DNA of 64,000 bases. Origin: Xylaria sp. FL1777. Lineage: Eukaryota > Ascomycota > Sordariomycetes > Xylariales > Xylariaceae. A program made the position numbers and the translations under genes. Below the pieces are notes generated by a model. The model made no database searches. It was not told the DNA's origin and saw only the letters and a list, made by a program, of their open reading frames with translations. Every line of letters starts with the position of its first letter. Position 1 is the first letter of the stretch. Positions 43,231-53,791 of this stretch are shown here, piece after piece. Where the stretch lies: the NCBI GenBank assembly GCA_022578965.1, contig MU400536.1, forward strand, positions 333,505-397,504, given 5' to 3'.

Positions 43231-45816
43231 CTAAGGAATATATCTCTTTTTTAAGCGAAAGAGCTTCCGCTTCTTAGAGCGAGAGTCGATCTTTTGCTTG
43301 TCCAATCTCTCATACTGCGCAGCTAGAGCTTCGAGAGTCTTGGGTACAAACGGTCGTGGGCGTTGAATAGGGTCATTTGATGAAATCTGGTGTGTCTCGC
43401 TGCTCTTCGAAACGCCGTCCTTCCGTGCCTTGCGAATCTCTTCTAGTTGAGTAATGACTTTTTCTCTCATAGACTCAGGTAATATATTAACAGCCTTCAA
43501 TGTCCGATTGTCGGACTGGAAGCCGGCTTTTTCAAGCGACGAAATCGCTTTTACAACACCATCCACATTGCGTGTTAGAGCGAAAGCCTGGGTAAGGATA
43601 TTCCACGCTGCTAGAGTTGGCTGTACGCCGCCAATATTGCTCATCATATCGAAAATGGCGACAACTCCGCGCGTGTCATTATGGTTCTTGAGTCCATTAA
43701 GAAGTATAGTCCAGGTACGAAGGGATGGAGGACGATAATGCAACTTATAGCCATCCTCTGTCTTCGCTTGTTCCGCCGCATATATGCACTTCCGCACTTC
43801 GTCTATGGCGAGACCGATTGTCTCTTCAAATTGCAAGAAAGTGCGTAGAAATGTGTCGAAAACTAGCGTACCGTGATTTGCCAAGAGACCTAGGGCCGTT
43901 GATTCTCTGTTCTTCACCAAATTGGAGAAGCAGATGTAGGTGCGAATCGCGTACTTTGGCGTATTAAGGGATCGCATATGTGCACCTATCATTAGGCATA
44001 ATGTATAGCTATCCGGCGATATAAGTCTATGGTCGGGTTGTGGCATCAAAGACTCAGCCAGTCTGGTGACGGGTGTGGCATATTTCGGCTGTACCATCGT
44101 CGTCCCCACCAAATTTTCTAGGGGGAAGAGGACAAACTTTTGCAAGGGAGCAAGGCGGTAGAATTTAGCGTAGAGTTCAAGCATGGGACGCCAAGCATTA
44201 TTCGCTTGCTTCCGTTGTCTTCGTCTTCGCTCCACTTGCGACTCATTATCTTCAAAGAGCAGAGCCAGAAAATCATTGAGAAGAACCGAAGACCAAGCGT
44301 TACGGGACGAAATGATGTTGAATATGTGCTCAAAGGAGGCACTGTCAAGATTACGTTTTGACCCGTTGAGTAGGGTGGAGTAAACGTGATGATCGGGTCC
44401 TAACCCGTGTTGAAGCATGAGGTCAAATATCTTCCATGCGGTATCAAGATGACCACGAATACAGAAATTGCGCATTATGGCTGTCATTCCTAAAAGATTC
44501 GGGGCGAACCCTTGCTTGATCAAAAATTCGAAGAGCAGATCTGGCGCAGCTTGTTCATCTGGCAAAGGTTCGTGTTCGTTCAAAGTAAGCAGTGAGGTAC
44601 ATGCGCTTGCGGCAGCGGGACTATTGATATCAAATCCCCACATAGCCGTTAGAGCACGAATAATATCTACGGCGAGCAATTTTGTATCGTAAGCTTTGGC
44701 AAAGCGACTTGCCAGGTGCAATAGGGTATTTGCGTGGAGTGGGTGCTCGATAGTCTTGAGCAACTTATAGCGCTGAACAAGTTCCGAGTTTGACAGAGAG
44801 GCGAGAGTTGAGCGCAACACAACTTGCTCCAAAGCCAAGTATCTTGGTGGACATTTGTTGAGCACAAAAGTAACTATCGCCGTGATTTCTTGCAGCATCC
44901 GGCTACCATCATCATGGGCGCCCCGCTGAAGCATTAATAGGTGGCGACGAAAAAGGAGGTAAACTATGTCCTCTACAACGTAACTGGGGCACCAGGAGGG
45001 ATCAAACGTGGATTCAATCAAGCTCCGTAGTATGTGCGGTTCTGAATCTGCCAGAGAAAGGACGATTTGTGGCCAGAGACGTTCTCGTCTATCTCCGTCC
45101 AGTCTTTGCCATGCGGTCCTCATGGATGCTGGGTCGCTTACATGAGAGGCCATCTCAGAATTGGCGTCGCTTGTGCCCGGGGTGTCCCCCTGGATGGGAG
45201 ACGCAGAAACAACATTCCGCAAGACAGCAGCAAAATCTTTCTTCCAAGCAAGATACTGGTCTAGTCGCCGTGCTGCGACCTCCATGGCCTGGTGACCCCA
45301 GAGCAATCGTTCCAACTGACCCACTGCATAGCGTGCTTCCTGGCGGGATAGACCATATAATGCCGCTAGATCTCTATGAACCAAGACGTAGTCACCCCTT
45401 GCGCCTAGGACCTTGCTCTTGAGCTCGCGCGCGGTGTTGGCTAGCGGCTGAGTAGCGAGCTGTTTCACGGTTGGTGTTCTCCTTGGTACCATCTTCCAAA
45501 CCGCACCCGTCCAGGCCACGGTACTGTCAGCGGCGCCATCGTCCTCGGCGTCTTGTTCTTGAGACGAAGCTGGAGAGGGAAGGGGCGCAGTAGAGCCTTC
45601 GCTACCATTCCCCTTGACGATCGGGCTTGGGAGTCGAGAGTGTGAAGACTCAGGGTCCCAACCTCGGCGGTGTTTGGTGGGCAGAACCACGACGTCGGAT
45701 GGTCGCTCGGCTGGGACTACTCGGGTGTGTAATGGGCTGTTGCTGGATCTAAGCAATCTGAAGGAACATCGTGCGAGTCGCGCGGTGCATTTTTGACATA
45801 TAAAGGGACTGAGCAT
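43231..45816 (-). CDS. Mitochondrial PPR protein, uncharacterised
   Basis: A single minus-strand ORF of 861 residues, starting MLSPFICQKCTARLARCSFRLLR. The N-terminus is Arg-rich and lacks acids for about 35 residues, typical of a mitochondrial presequence. The rest is helical with pentatricopeptide-like pairs, best seen at LGMTAIMRNFCIRGHLDTAWKIFDLMLQHGLGPDHHVYSTLL (about 430-470) and TWTILLNGLKNHNDTRGVVAIFDMM...GVQPTLAAWNIL (about 705-745). The C-terminus is highly basic (DSRSKKRKLFRLKKRYIP). PPR arrays bind RNA, so a role in mitochondrial RNA processing or translation is inferred. I cannot assign it to a named yeast or Neurospora gene. Confidence 0.83.
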   Translation of the reverse strand: MLSPFICQKCTARLARCSFRLLRSSNSPLHTRVVPAERPSDVVVLPTKHRRGWDPESSHSRLPSPIVKGNGSEGSTAPLPSPASSQEQDAEDDGAADSTVAWTGAVWKMVPRRTPTVKQLATQPLANTARELKSKVLGARGDYVLVHRDLAALYGLSRQEARYAVGQLERLLWGHQAMEVAARRLDQYLAWKKDFAAVLRNVVSASPIQGDTPGTSDANSEMASHVSDPASMRTAWQRLDGDRRERLWPQIVLSLADSEPHILRSLIESTFDPSWCPSYVVEDIVYLLFRRHLLMLQRGAHDDGSRMLQEITAIVTFVLNKCPPRYLALEQVVLRSTLASLSNSELVQRYKLLKTIEHPLHANTLLHLASRFAKAYDTKLLAVDIIRALTAMWGFDINSPAAASACTSLLTLNEHEPLPDEQAAPDLLFEFLIKQGFAPNLLGMTAIMRNFCIRGHLDTAWKIFDLMLQHGLGPDHHVYSTLLNGSKRNLDSASFEHIFNIISSRNAWSSVLLNDFLALLFEDNESQVERRRRQRKQANNAWRPMLELYAKFYRLAPLQKFVLFPLENLVGTTMVQPKYATPVTRLAESLMPQPDHRLISPDSYTLCLMIGAHMRSLNTPKYAIRTYICFSNLVKNRESTALGLLANHGTLVFDTFLRTFLQFEETIGLAIDEVRKCIYAAEQAKTEDGYKLHYRPPSLRTWTILLNGLKNHNDTRGVVAIFDMMSNIGGVQPTLAAWNILTQAFALTRNVDGVVKAISSLEKAGFQSDNRTLKAVNILPESMREKVITQLEEIRKARKDGVSKSSETHQISSNDPIQRPRPFVPKTLEALAAQYERLDKQKIDSRSKKRKLFRLKKRYIP

Positions 45817-46258
45817 GGTCTGATATCTTCGCCGCGCTTCCAGTCATGCTATTCATGGCTCTGGAGCACCAAGGGTCGTTGAGTTTGTAAGTGCTTCGTC
45901 GCATTCCATTCGCCGTGGCAGGAGAGCAAGCCGGCTCGGTGGCTTGGAAAGCATAGTAATGAATAGACAAACTCGAAGTGAAAGTCGAAGCCGAGATTAG
46001 GTAGTCTAATCCGCGATGCTTATCACTCTTATCGATATTCACTACCGGAACACTTTCGCAGGGGCAGATAGTGGGTACTTACATGCTCCCAAGAACCGGG
46101 CATATAAAAAGTACCTGGGTATTAAACCCGTCGTTACGAATTATAGATGCTAGGGTGCGAAATCAAGCAGGTTGTAAATTGCATAAGGCAATTGAACAGG
46201 CACGGCAGCTTCTTCGAAATAGATGTTACTAATATCCAAGATATAGTTGATCCTCCCA
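45817..46258. other. Gap between PPR gene and kinase pseudogene
   Basis: About 440 bases. No gene supported. The promoter of the minus-strand PPR gene must be here. Confidence 0.5.
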
Positions 46259-47007
46259 CTAGAGTTTCTTTAACCTACCCTGTGGTGGCCGCTCCCAGCG
46301 GAAAATATATTGCCCCTTTTCTATCACAGTCCTTCTCGTACGATGACTGGTTACCAAGAATGCCTCTCCGTCGAGAGTTTCTCCTTGGTCGAAAGGGACA
46401 TCATATTCAGGAGCCATTGGGAGGTCTGGCTAGTTAAGCCGGTTGGGAGTGTTGAGATACTGTTCCAATGCCGTTGCTGATGCTTCTCTTTGCTACCTAT
46501 TCGTTCAAGATTTGCGGAACGCCGATACGTCGGCATCAAGTTAGCATTTGCAAAACTATTCCGATATACACTGCAGGGTATCAATCTTTCGATCCCAGTG
46601 ACGATCTCATATAATGACATTGCGACGCTAATAATATCACCTCGACTATGCAGCAATCCCTTCTCGCCACGTGCAACCCAGTCAAAGTCGAAGAGGAGAA
46701 GCATCTAAGTCTGGGGGTCGGTCAGTAGATTTTGAGGTGTAACGCCTTGATGCATGAACCCCCTGTCTAGGTTCAAAGAGTCAATAAGACTGGTGAGCTG
46801 CTGTAAGTGTTCTAAACGGAAAATCGTTGTGGATTTTCGAGAGTTTAGCCGGCAATGTATTTTGTGAACCCAATCACCCAAGACACTATATCTTCAATGA
46901 CAAACCGGTCGAACGCAACTATATTTGGGTGTGGTGGTAGTTTCTTGTGAAATTGGAGTTCGTCTAGGCTATCCCCTCCCTCCGTGTCTTCGCGATCGGA
47001 TTGAACT
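46259..47007 (-). pseudogene. Decayed protein-kinase-like gene
   Basis: Minus-strand kinase-like sequence broken across frames. In order: DELQFHKKLPPHPNIV...FDRFVIEDIVSWVIGFTKYIAG, then a stop, then TLENPQRF, then a one-base frameshift to EHLQQLTSLIDSLNLDRGFMHQGVTPQNLL (a degenerate HxD-x4-N catalytic loop), a TAG stop, LLLFDFDWVARGEKG (the DFD/DFG-like metal loop) and RGDIISVAMSLYEIVTG. A further frame change leads to a C-terminal piece (EYDVPFDQGETLDGEAFLV...RWERPPQGRLKKL) with its own stop at 46259. It belongs to the fungal kinase-like family with LPPHPNIV and WERPPQ motifs. At least two in-frame stops and two frameshifts mean no functional product. The upstream beginning is not found. Confidence 0.82.
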
Positions 47008-47490
47008 TAAAAAATGTAAATTTTCGCGTATTTTGGGAGTCATCATGATAAGTCACCATCCGACAATCATGGGGTGATTCCTCATCTCCCTCGGGGTTAG
47101 TAGAGAGTAACCCGGCGAACAATGTGTAAGTAAGCCGGGGTTCTGGCCGTGGACAAGACTAGACTAGCACTCTCTTGACACTCTCTGCCAGTCCTGTCAA
47201 GTGTTCGTCAAGTGGCGTTTAATCTGGCGGACCCCTGCACGTCCGGGGAAGTAGCACGGTCGCGGCTAACTTTTGTTTTTTAACGTGGGGGACTAGTCTA
47301 GGTACTGTTCAACAGCTTATGCAGCTTCATACCATCAGTTCTCGCCTCGGCTGTTCATTCTTTCTTCCGCTGCATTCTAAAGCTAAAACCCCAATCTTTA
47401 CTGAGAGGCGAATCAATTCATCTCGCCATACATCACCTACACTCCAAGCTTGCCCACCTATCGCGATATTTTCTATAGCCGCCAACTAGA
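47008..47490. other. Gap upstream of cwf18
   Basis: About 480 bases with no gene seen. It holds the promoter and leader of cwf18 (CAAGCTTGCCCACCTATCGCG just before the ATG), and possibly the lost 5' part of the kinase pseudogene. Confidence 0.5.
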
Positions 47491-48117
47491 ATGTCGGCGT
47501 CACACGCCACGCTTAGCCTTGCATCTGACGATCGTAAGGCGCGGCTCGCCAAACTCAAGAATCTCAAGCGCAAACAACCCGCCGACGAGATCGTCGCCCC
47601 CGAATCCGAGCGCCCTACCTCACCGCCTGCTGAGATTGACGTTGCTGCGCGGCTCTTGTCTGGCCGAAACTACGATGTCGAGACGAGAGGCCCCAAGCTG
47701 GGCTTCGAGGCCCCCCCCAACCTGGGCATGCAAGGTCCCACGCTCGAGGAGCAGGCCGCGCTTGTAGAGCAGGAGGCCCGGGAAAAGGCTGCCGAAGACG
47801 CGAAAGACGACCAGGGAATCGACCTGTTCAAATTGCAGCCGAAGAAACCCAACTGGGACCTAAAGAGAGACCTGGAGAAAAAACTTGAGGTGTTGAACGT
47901 GCGCACTGACAATGCGATTGCGAGGCTGGTCAGAGAGCGCATTGCGAATGCGCAGGCTGCGGCAAAGAAGACATCTCTGCCTGTCGCGACTGATGGCGAG
48001 GACGGCAGCACGGAGGCTGCGGGCATGGATGGTATCGCGCTGGTGGAAGGATTGCGAGTACGAGAACGGGAAGAGGAAGAAGAACGCAAGGAAAGCGAGG
48101 ATGAAGATCTGGCGTAG
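47491..48117 (+). CDS. cwf18: mRNA splicing factor Cwf18 (CCDC12-like)
   Basis: One exon, 208 residues, starting MSASHATLSLASDDRKARL. The Cwf18/CCDC12 pattern is clear: an N-terminal basic helix (RKARLAKLKNLKRKQP), the conserved SGRNYDVETRGPKLGFEAPP motif (about 55-75), a central coiled-coil part (TLEEQAALVEQEARE...), the DLFKLQPKKPNWDLKRDLEKKLEVLNVRTDNAIARLVRERI block (about 110-150) and an acidic tail. Cwf18 is a component of the Prp19-associated active spliceosome in fission yeast. Its length is typical. It is convergent with the zinc-knuckle gene, with 138 bases between the stop codons. Confidence 0.93.
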   Translation: MSASHATLSLASDDRKARLAKLKNLKRKQPADEIVAPESERPTSPPAEIDVAARLLSGRNYDVETRGPKLGFEAPPNLGMQGPTLEEQAALVEQEAREKAAEDAKDDQGIDLFKLQPKKPNWDLKRDLEKKLEVLNVRTDNAIARLVRERIANAQAAAKKTSLPVATDGEDGSTEAAGMDGIALVEGLRVREREEEEERKESEDEDLA

Positions 48118-48255
48118 ACTTGCATGGATACATGGTTTGCATTGCACGGCGTTCGGTCACTGGCACGGTTTTGGGTGTATATGTATATCATCACTTGTGT
48201 TTAGGCTGTTGAGATTGGTTTGGCTAAGAGCAGGTAAAATCTATGATACCCATCC

Positions 48256-49272
48256 CTATTGTCCCGCGTTCATGGCTTGCGTAAGAGCCAATCGTTTTGA
48301 GAACGGGCTAAGGCTGCGTTCTCGTGCATTGCGCTGCCGTCCTCCCCTTTGTTCTTGACCATTTCGACCACGTGGAGGTGGGGGTGGAGGTGGACCTGAT
48401 CTGTCATGATATCGTGGAGGACTGCTATCCGGCCTCCAGGGCACATGAGGAGATCTAGAACGGAATCGACTCTTGCTCTCTGGTGGCGGCGATTGACTTG
48501 GACTCTGCGAGTGTCTTCTACGCCGCCTATCCACATGCCGATGATGTGTTGGCTGCTCGTCAGCGTTAAGACGCTCATGTCGGGGACTATCGTGACGACT
48601 TGGTAATCTCGTTCGATGTCTCGCGGACTCCGGTGATTTCATGGCCTCTGTATGCCCTTTAGAGCTGGGATAGTCATAGTCGCTACCTGAATCAAAGGAT
48701 CGTCTCCTCGGAGATCCTCGTGCTACTGATGAACTGCGAACGTCTCTGTTTAACCTTGACCTCGACCGCGACCTTGACCTTGACATAGATACTCTTCGAT
48801 GAGAGGGCGATAGTGACCTTCTAGTTGAGATCGTAGAGACAGAGTCGTACGAAGGCGACCTTTCACGCTTTGATACGTCATTGTCTGTATCATCGCTCTG
48901 TTCTAATTCTCGTTTCCTGGCTCTCTCCGCCTCCCTTTTAGCTAACTCCTGGTCGGCCAATCCTTTCCTGCAGTACTGTCAGCGGGGACACATGCACATC
49001 TTACGACCGGGAAACATACTTATCCTGTGGCGGAGCTGCGGTGTCACTCGCTAGCTTGGGTACAAGTTTGGGGTTGAGTAGTTGTTGTGTTCTTGACGGC
49101 CGGGGAATGTAGGGTCTCTCTTGTGCAGAGGCCTTGCATTCGTATGAGTAGTGCCGTGCTAAAGATCGTGAGTTTAAGGAAGAAGAACTGGAGCAGGTAA
49201 CTTATCTCTCTTGAGGCACTTCTGGCACTGAACGTTTGCTGGAGTGCTTCTGGAGGGCCCTCTCCGATACAT
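48256..49272 (-). CDS. Zinc-knuckle (ZCCHC10-type) RS-rich protein
   Basis: Three exons on the minus strand, 49272-49206, 49158-49020 and 48967-48256, about 305 residues. The first exon starts MYRRGPSRSTPANVQCQKCLKR; the second continues RHYSYECKASAQERPYIPRPSRTQQLLNPKL, the zinc-knuckle and RPSRTQQL block known from ZCCHC10-like fungal proteins. The third exon is a long Arg/Ser-rich tail (SRSRSRSRSRLNR, SPSHRR) typical of nuclear RNA-processing factors, with a proline run PPPPPPPRGRNG. Intron 2 is a normal GTATGT...GCAG. Intron 1 is frame-consistent only with a donor beginning AT (ATAAGT) and acceptor TTAG; the nearby GTTACC would shift the frame. The location beside cwf18 and the RS domain suggest a splicing-related role, which is inference. 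Confidence 0.8.
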
Positions 49273-51128
49273 GATGGGTGAAGGAGGAGGATATTAGAGC
49301 TCTGAGATGACTAGATCTATATCGCGATTAGATAAGCTGGGGGTTTAAGTGAGCTGTCAGGCCAGAATACTATAAGTACTTTATCTTGTACGAACACAAT
49401 AGGTAGTTGGCTTAGAGATGAGGTTGGATTGTGGTAGTATTCCAGCACTTTAGCCACAGCTTAATTGAAAGCTTCCATATGACTAGTGCAGGTACCTATT
49501 ATCTACCTCACTGTGTAGAATGTAGTGTGGTGAGTAAGAACGGACAGTGTATAGAATTGTCCGTTACTGTGGCTCAGACCTATCCACTTGCTACCGACAA
49601 TAATAGTAGACGACGCATAGAGACCCTGTGGCGGAACCTCTCCCAAATACGGTCGGCTAGCTGCCCCTAGACCCACCAGAAGTACCGTGTGTACACTGTG
49701 GAATACGCCTCCACACTGCCACTGATATACTATTTTCGTCTTCGACTTCTGATGTCCTAACTCTGCAGTAAATAATTGAAAATGCCATCTTCAAAACAGG
49801 ATTATGCTCAAATTGCTGCTGTCTAGTCGAGATTGAGTGTTTTATTCGTCCAATCCCCCGCTAACCCTTGTAATATTCTTATACAATTCAAGTACCTACT
49901 CCTGGTAGATACCAGATACATCCTCCCTGTAGGTCCCTATTTAGGTACGTCCTTATGCTGTAACACTGTACCTACAGCTCGCTAGTCAAATTTAGCTACC
50001 TGCCTACAGCACCTACTACACTACCTCTCAACTTAGCTCCCTCTTGACCATCTGCACTTTACCTGCAGTACCTTAAGTAGGTAGACAGGCAATCAGTAGG
50101 TACCTACTGACGCTACCTGCAGTTAGGTAGGTGGTGCAGCCTTCTCCCGGTTCCCGCCCTCAACTCTCCACAGCCAACTTTCAACCCACGACGCACAACC
50201 ACGCACAACCGACTTTGGCCTCCACCCCGTCTTTGAAAGGCGATCCAAATTCGTCCCCTGCGTCTTCGGTGTCGTCCTGGCTAACCCTCCATCCCCTCCC
50301 ATCCACGACATATAGGATCGGGGGCTGCATTTTCTTGATTGAGCCGACCTGACACCAGGCGCTTTGCAGACCGACCCATCCATCCATCCACCCATCCGCC
50401 CGTCTACAAGTGCCGGCTCTCGCTCTGGTCAATCGATGCTAGCCTCGCATTGTCTCGTGTTGACCAACTGGCTCTCATCTCTCTTCTGCGGCCGACCTCG
50501 ATACAACCAACCCCGATCAGGCATCGCCCTTGAGTAAGGTGACGACGTCTGGCGGTCTCTCTCTTCGCCCGCCCGCTCGCTCGCTCGCTCGCCGCAGAAT
50601 TGTTTGTGCGACCCAGAGAGCCTGTGTCGACCAATCCCTCCACCGAGGCCAATACCTACCTACCTTTCCCTCCCTTTCCGGCTCCCGTTGCTGCCGCTGA
50701 CGGCAGCCCTGCCTTGGTCTCCAACTCTCCACCGATTTTCTGTCGCCCTGCTTTTCGCATCGTACATATCCCATTTCTCTCGTACAGTCTTGAGCGCTCC
50801 GTCGCTAGCAGTAATATACGGGTACCCCACACATAGACGGGGCCATACGACCATTTCATCAGCGTACCGATTTAGACAGGCCTTCTACGACAATGATTAG
50901 CCGCATTTCCATCTCCTCGCGGGTTGCGCTGATTCACTTCGTTTCTTGATCTCTGTTACCCCTGGCATATCTGTACCACAGCGTTCAGAAATCTCAGCCT
51001 TCGCCTGGCGACTTCGTTTGACTGACCAGACTCTCGCGAGACGGCTGGCGGTGTCTTCTTCTTTCTTCTCCTTACCGGGCCGAGCATATTTTCACAGGCT
51101 CTTCTATAGCTACCAACCTTTTTTAACG
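49273..51128. other. Intergenic region and long 5' leader, about 1.9 kb
   Basis: No gene supported. Bases 49880-50135 are dense in TACCTAC/GTAGGTA motifs (GGTAGGTGG, AGTAGGTAGAC, CTACCTGCCTAC). From about 50140 to 51128 the plus strand is strongly pyrimidine-rich, with CCATCCATCCACCCATCC and CTCGCTCGCTCGCTCG stretches, consistent with a long 5' leader or promoter of the R3H gene. ORFs here are low complexity. Confidence 0.55.
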
Positions 51129-53791
51129 ATGGCGACTGCGCCACCCGCGTCGGCTCCTCCTAAGAGGTTGTCTTTCGCAAAGGTACGTTCATTCAACCGT
51201 CGCAAGCTGTGTTTTGCGAGCGTTGCCGCTTGTAAAATAATTTATTAATTTTACCTGTAGGTTGTCGCCTCTCATCCCAGAGAGAGTGCTAATCCTATAC
51301 CTATACCACGAGTCGCCGTACCGGCTATAGACCGCCGTGCGCAAGCTTCTCTGACAGCTTCAAACCCAGTCGCAAACGCCCAGTCTACAGCCACAACTGT
51401 GCCTACAAGCATGACAATTCCCACACAGACCCCGTCAGTCTCCGTCGAGAGAATCTCGACAAGTACCGTGCATGGCGATCAGGCCACTGGTAACAATGGG
51501 GTCAAGGGTCTGAATGGTCCACCCGCCAATCCCCGTGCGATATCTACACCAAGCCTAGTCGTGAATGGCTCGTCGTCTTTGGTAGTGGAGCCGCAGGTAA
51601 AGAACGAGACTGGAGCGCCCTTGTCGGATGATGTCTCACAGAGAGCGGATTCTAATTCAGAGATGGGTACTAAGGCCCCCAGCCTCGATGGGAAAAGCAT
51701 CACCTCCGGGACAACTTTTGCTTTGGATGAAAAAGAGTCTCTTCGCCCTGACGATAGCGCAAGCGTTAAGGCGGCCGCAGAGGATGATGAAGCTTTTTCG
51801 GTTAGAAGTTCTTTGCTTGCGACATCAAGGATGGGTTCTGAGAATGCGCGCATTCACCGTCTCCGAATAGGTGATATGCCAGAGAAACGACCTATTCCAG
51901 TACTTGCCGAAGCGCAGGATCCAGGATTGGCTACTCCACAAAGCGGAGCGTCGAGCCAACAGCCGCCTCCCGAGCAGCCACAGACTTTAGGTGGTGTGAC
52001 TACGTCTAGTGATGCTTTCAACTCCATATATGGGAAGAATCCAGACGAAAAGCTATTGGAAGCTATGAAGTCCCCGAAGGACCGGCTTTTCTTGTTGAGA
52101 TTAGAACAAGACGTCATCAACTTTGTACTGTCATCAAAGTATGTGATATCCCGCAAGATGCTCCGCATAACCGACTGACTTGTAATTTCAGAGAGCCTTA
52201 CATGGATCTTCCGCCGAATAATTCGTTTTGTCGAATGTTGACGCATAAACTCGCTGACTATTATCATATGACACATTCTTTCGAAGCAGTTCAAGGCTCT
52301 GTTCGAATTTTCAGAACCCCTTTCTGTCGAGTACCCGCGTCATTGGCAAGTATCATAGAAACGAATGCAGATGATAACCCAAAGACACCACCTCCAGTGG
52401 TACTACCAAAGAAAATTATGCGGCGTGGTGAGGACGGCGGATCCGGTCAGGTTAGCACCAGCGCATCTAAGGCCACATCAGAAGTTGGTAGTGACGGCAA
52501 AGACAAAACAACTCTTGCCAAGGAAAAGTAAGTGCGGAGACTGAATAATCGTGGTTGCAAAACCTGAGACGCTAACATGCATCTAGGATGACTAGAGAAG
52601 AACGCGAAGAGGCATACAAGATAGCTAGAGAGAGAATTTTCGGTAATAGTTCAGATAAACCAGCAGAATCGGGACCAGGTTCGATACTAAATATCTTCGT
52701 GCTTTGAAAACCGCTAATCGTTTACAAGATAATGACGAGGCAAATGGAGTTTCCCGTGCCAGTTCTGTGTCTGCCAAAGACAAGTCTAACCTTGGAAAGA
52801 GAGGGAAGACAGGCAAGCAACGTCGGGATGACTCAGAAAGCTTCGATTCACGTTCACAATACATCAAATATTTCACTCATCAAACCCAGATGGAATGGTC
52901 AACTCAACAACCTCAGTTCATACCTACGAATATGCCGTACAACGGTCAAGCGTCCCAGCCGTACCAATACCAAATTCCTCAGCCGTACCAGAACCCGCCA
53001 CAAGGATATCCTACCATGGTACCAAATAATGGGTACCCGCAGTACGGCAATGTGCCAACAGTGAGTGATTTTAACCTGTACTGAATTAAATGCTGACCAC
53101 AATGCAGTACCCGCCTCAACCACAACCGCTACCACCCCGATACCCTTCGTCTAACGGGTCCATGGGAAGCAGTTATGGTCCTCCTACCCAACCTGCACCT
53201 CAACAATCTTGGCAGCCCAACTTTAATCCAACTTCCCCGTCAATTTCATATCAGAATCGCGGACCTCAATCTCAGCCGCAAGGGAACACTGGGCCGATGG
53301 GCATCCCTTATGCGTATGGACAACTCCCAGCCCATGCAAATCCACATGACCCTAAGAGTCAGCATCCCATCCCTGGGAGTTACAATCGCCATGCTTTCAA
53401 CCCGAAAACCCAATCTTTCGTACCCGGCAATGGAATGAGCCCTGTTCAGCCACCAATAGGCCCTTATAACATGGCAGTTCCCCCCCATGGCAGTCCTCAG
53501 GTTGGCTCACCACACCTAGGCTACGCCGGGTATAGCTCGCCTGCTCCACCTCAGCCTTATATGGGAGGTCCCGGGTATGGCATGAGCCGTCAGAGCTCGA
53601 ACAATTCTCTCCCGCCGTATCATGCGCCTCAGCACATTTCACCGCATCCACCCGCACATCTCCCGCAGATGCCAAATAAACCAGGTATTCCACCCCAGGG
53701 ACCATCGGCTGGGCTCGGCCAAACCTTTAGCCACCTCCCTAATTATGGCAATCCTGCTACACTCCCACAGAAACCGCCGACTAGCATCTAG
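51129..53791 (+). CDS. R3H and SUZ domain RNA-binding protein
   Basis: Six exons, 51129-51182, 51261-52138, 52192-52527, 52587-52678, 52729-53060 and 53108-53791, giving 791 residues; all junctions are GT-AG and in frame. Residues about 1-280 are disordered. An R3H domain spans about 285-355 (DRLFLLRLEQDVINFVLSS.. MDLPPNNSFCRMLTHKLADYYHM ... RIFRTPFCR), then a SUZ-type motif with KIMRRG near residue 390 and MTREEREEAYKIARERIFG near 425. The C-terminal third is extremely rich in Pro, Gln, Tyr and Gly, a prion-like low-complexity tail. R3H-SUZ proteins bind single-stranded nucleic acid or mRNA and are linked to cytoplasmic RNA control. The fourth intron uses an unusual GTTCGA donor. Domain assignment is strong; specific function is not known. 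Confidence 0.9.

Noticed and set aside
46147..46437. 96-codon plus-strand ORF opposite the kinase pseudogene
   Set aside because: The opposite strand shows ordered kinase motifs (GETLDGEAF, WERPPQ); this frame is the shadow.
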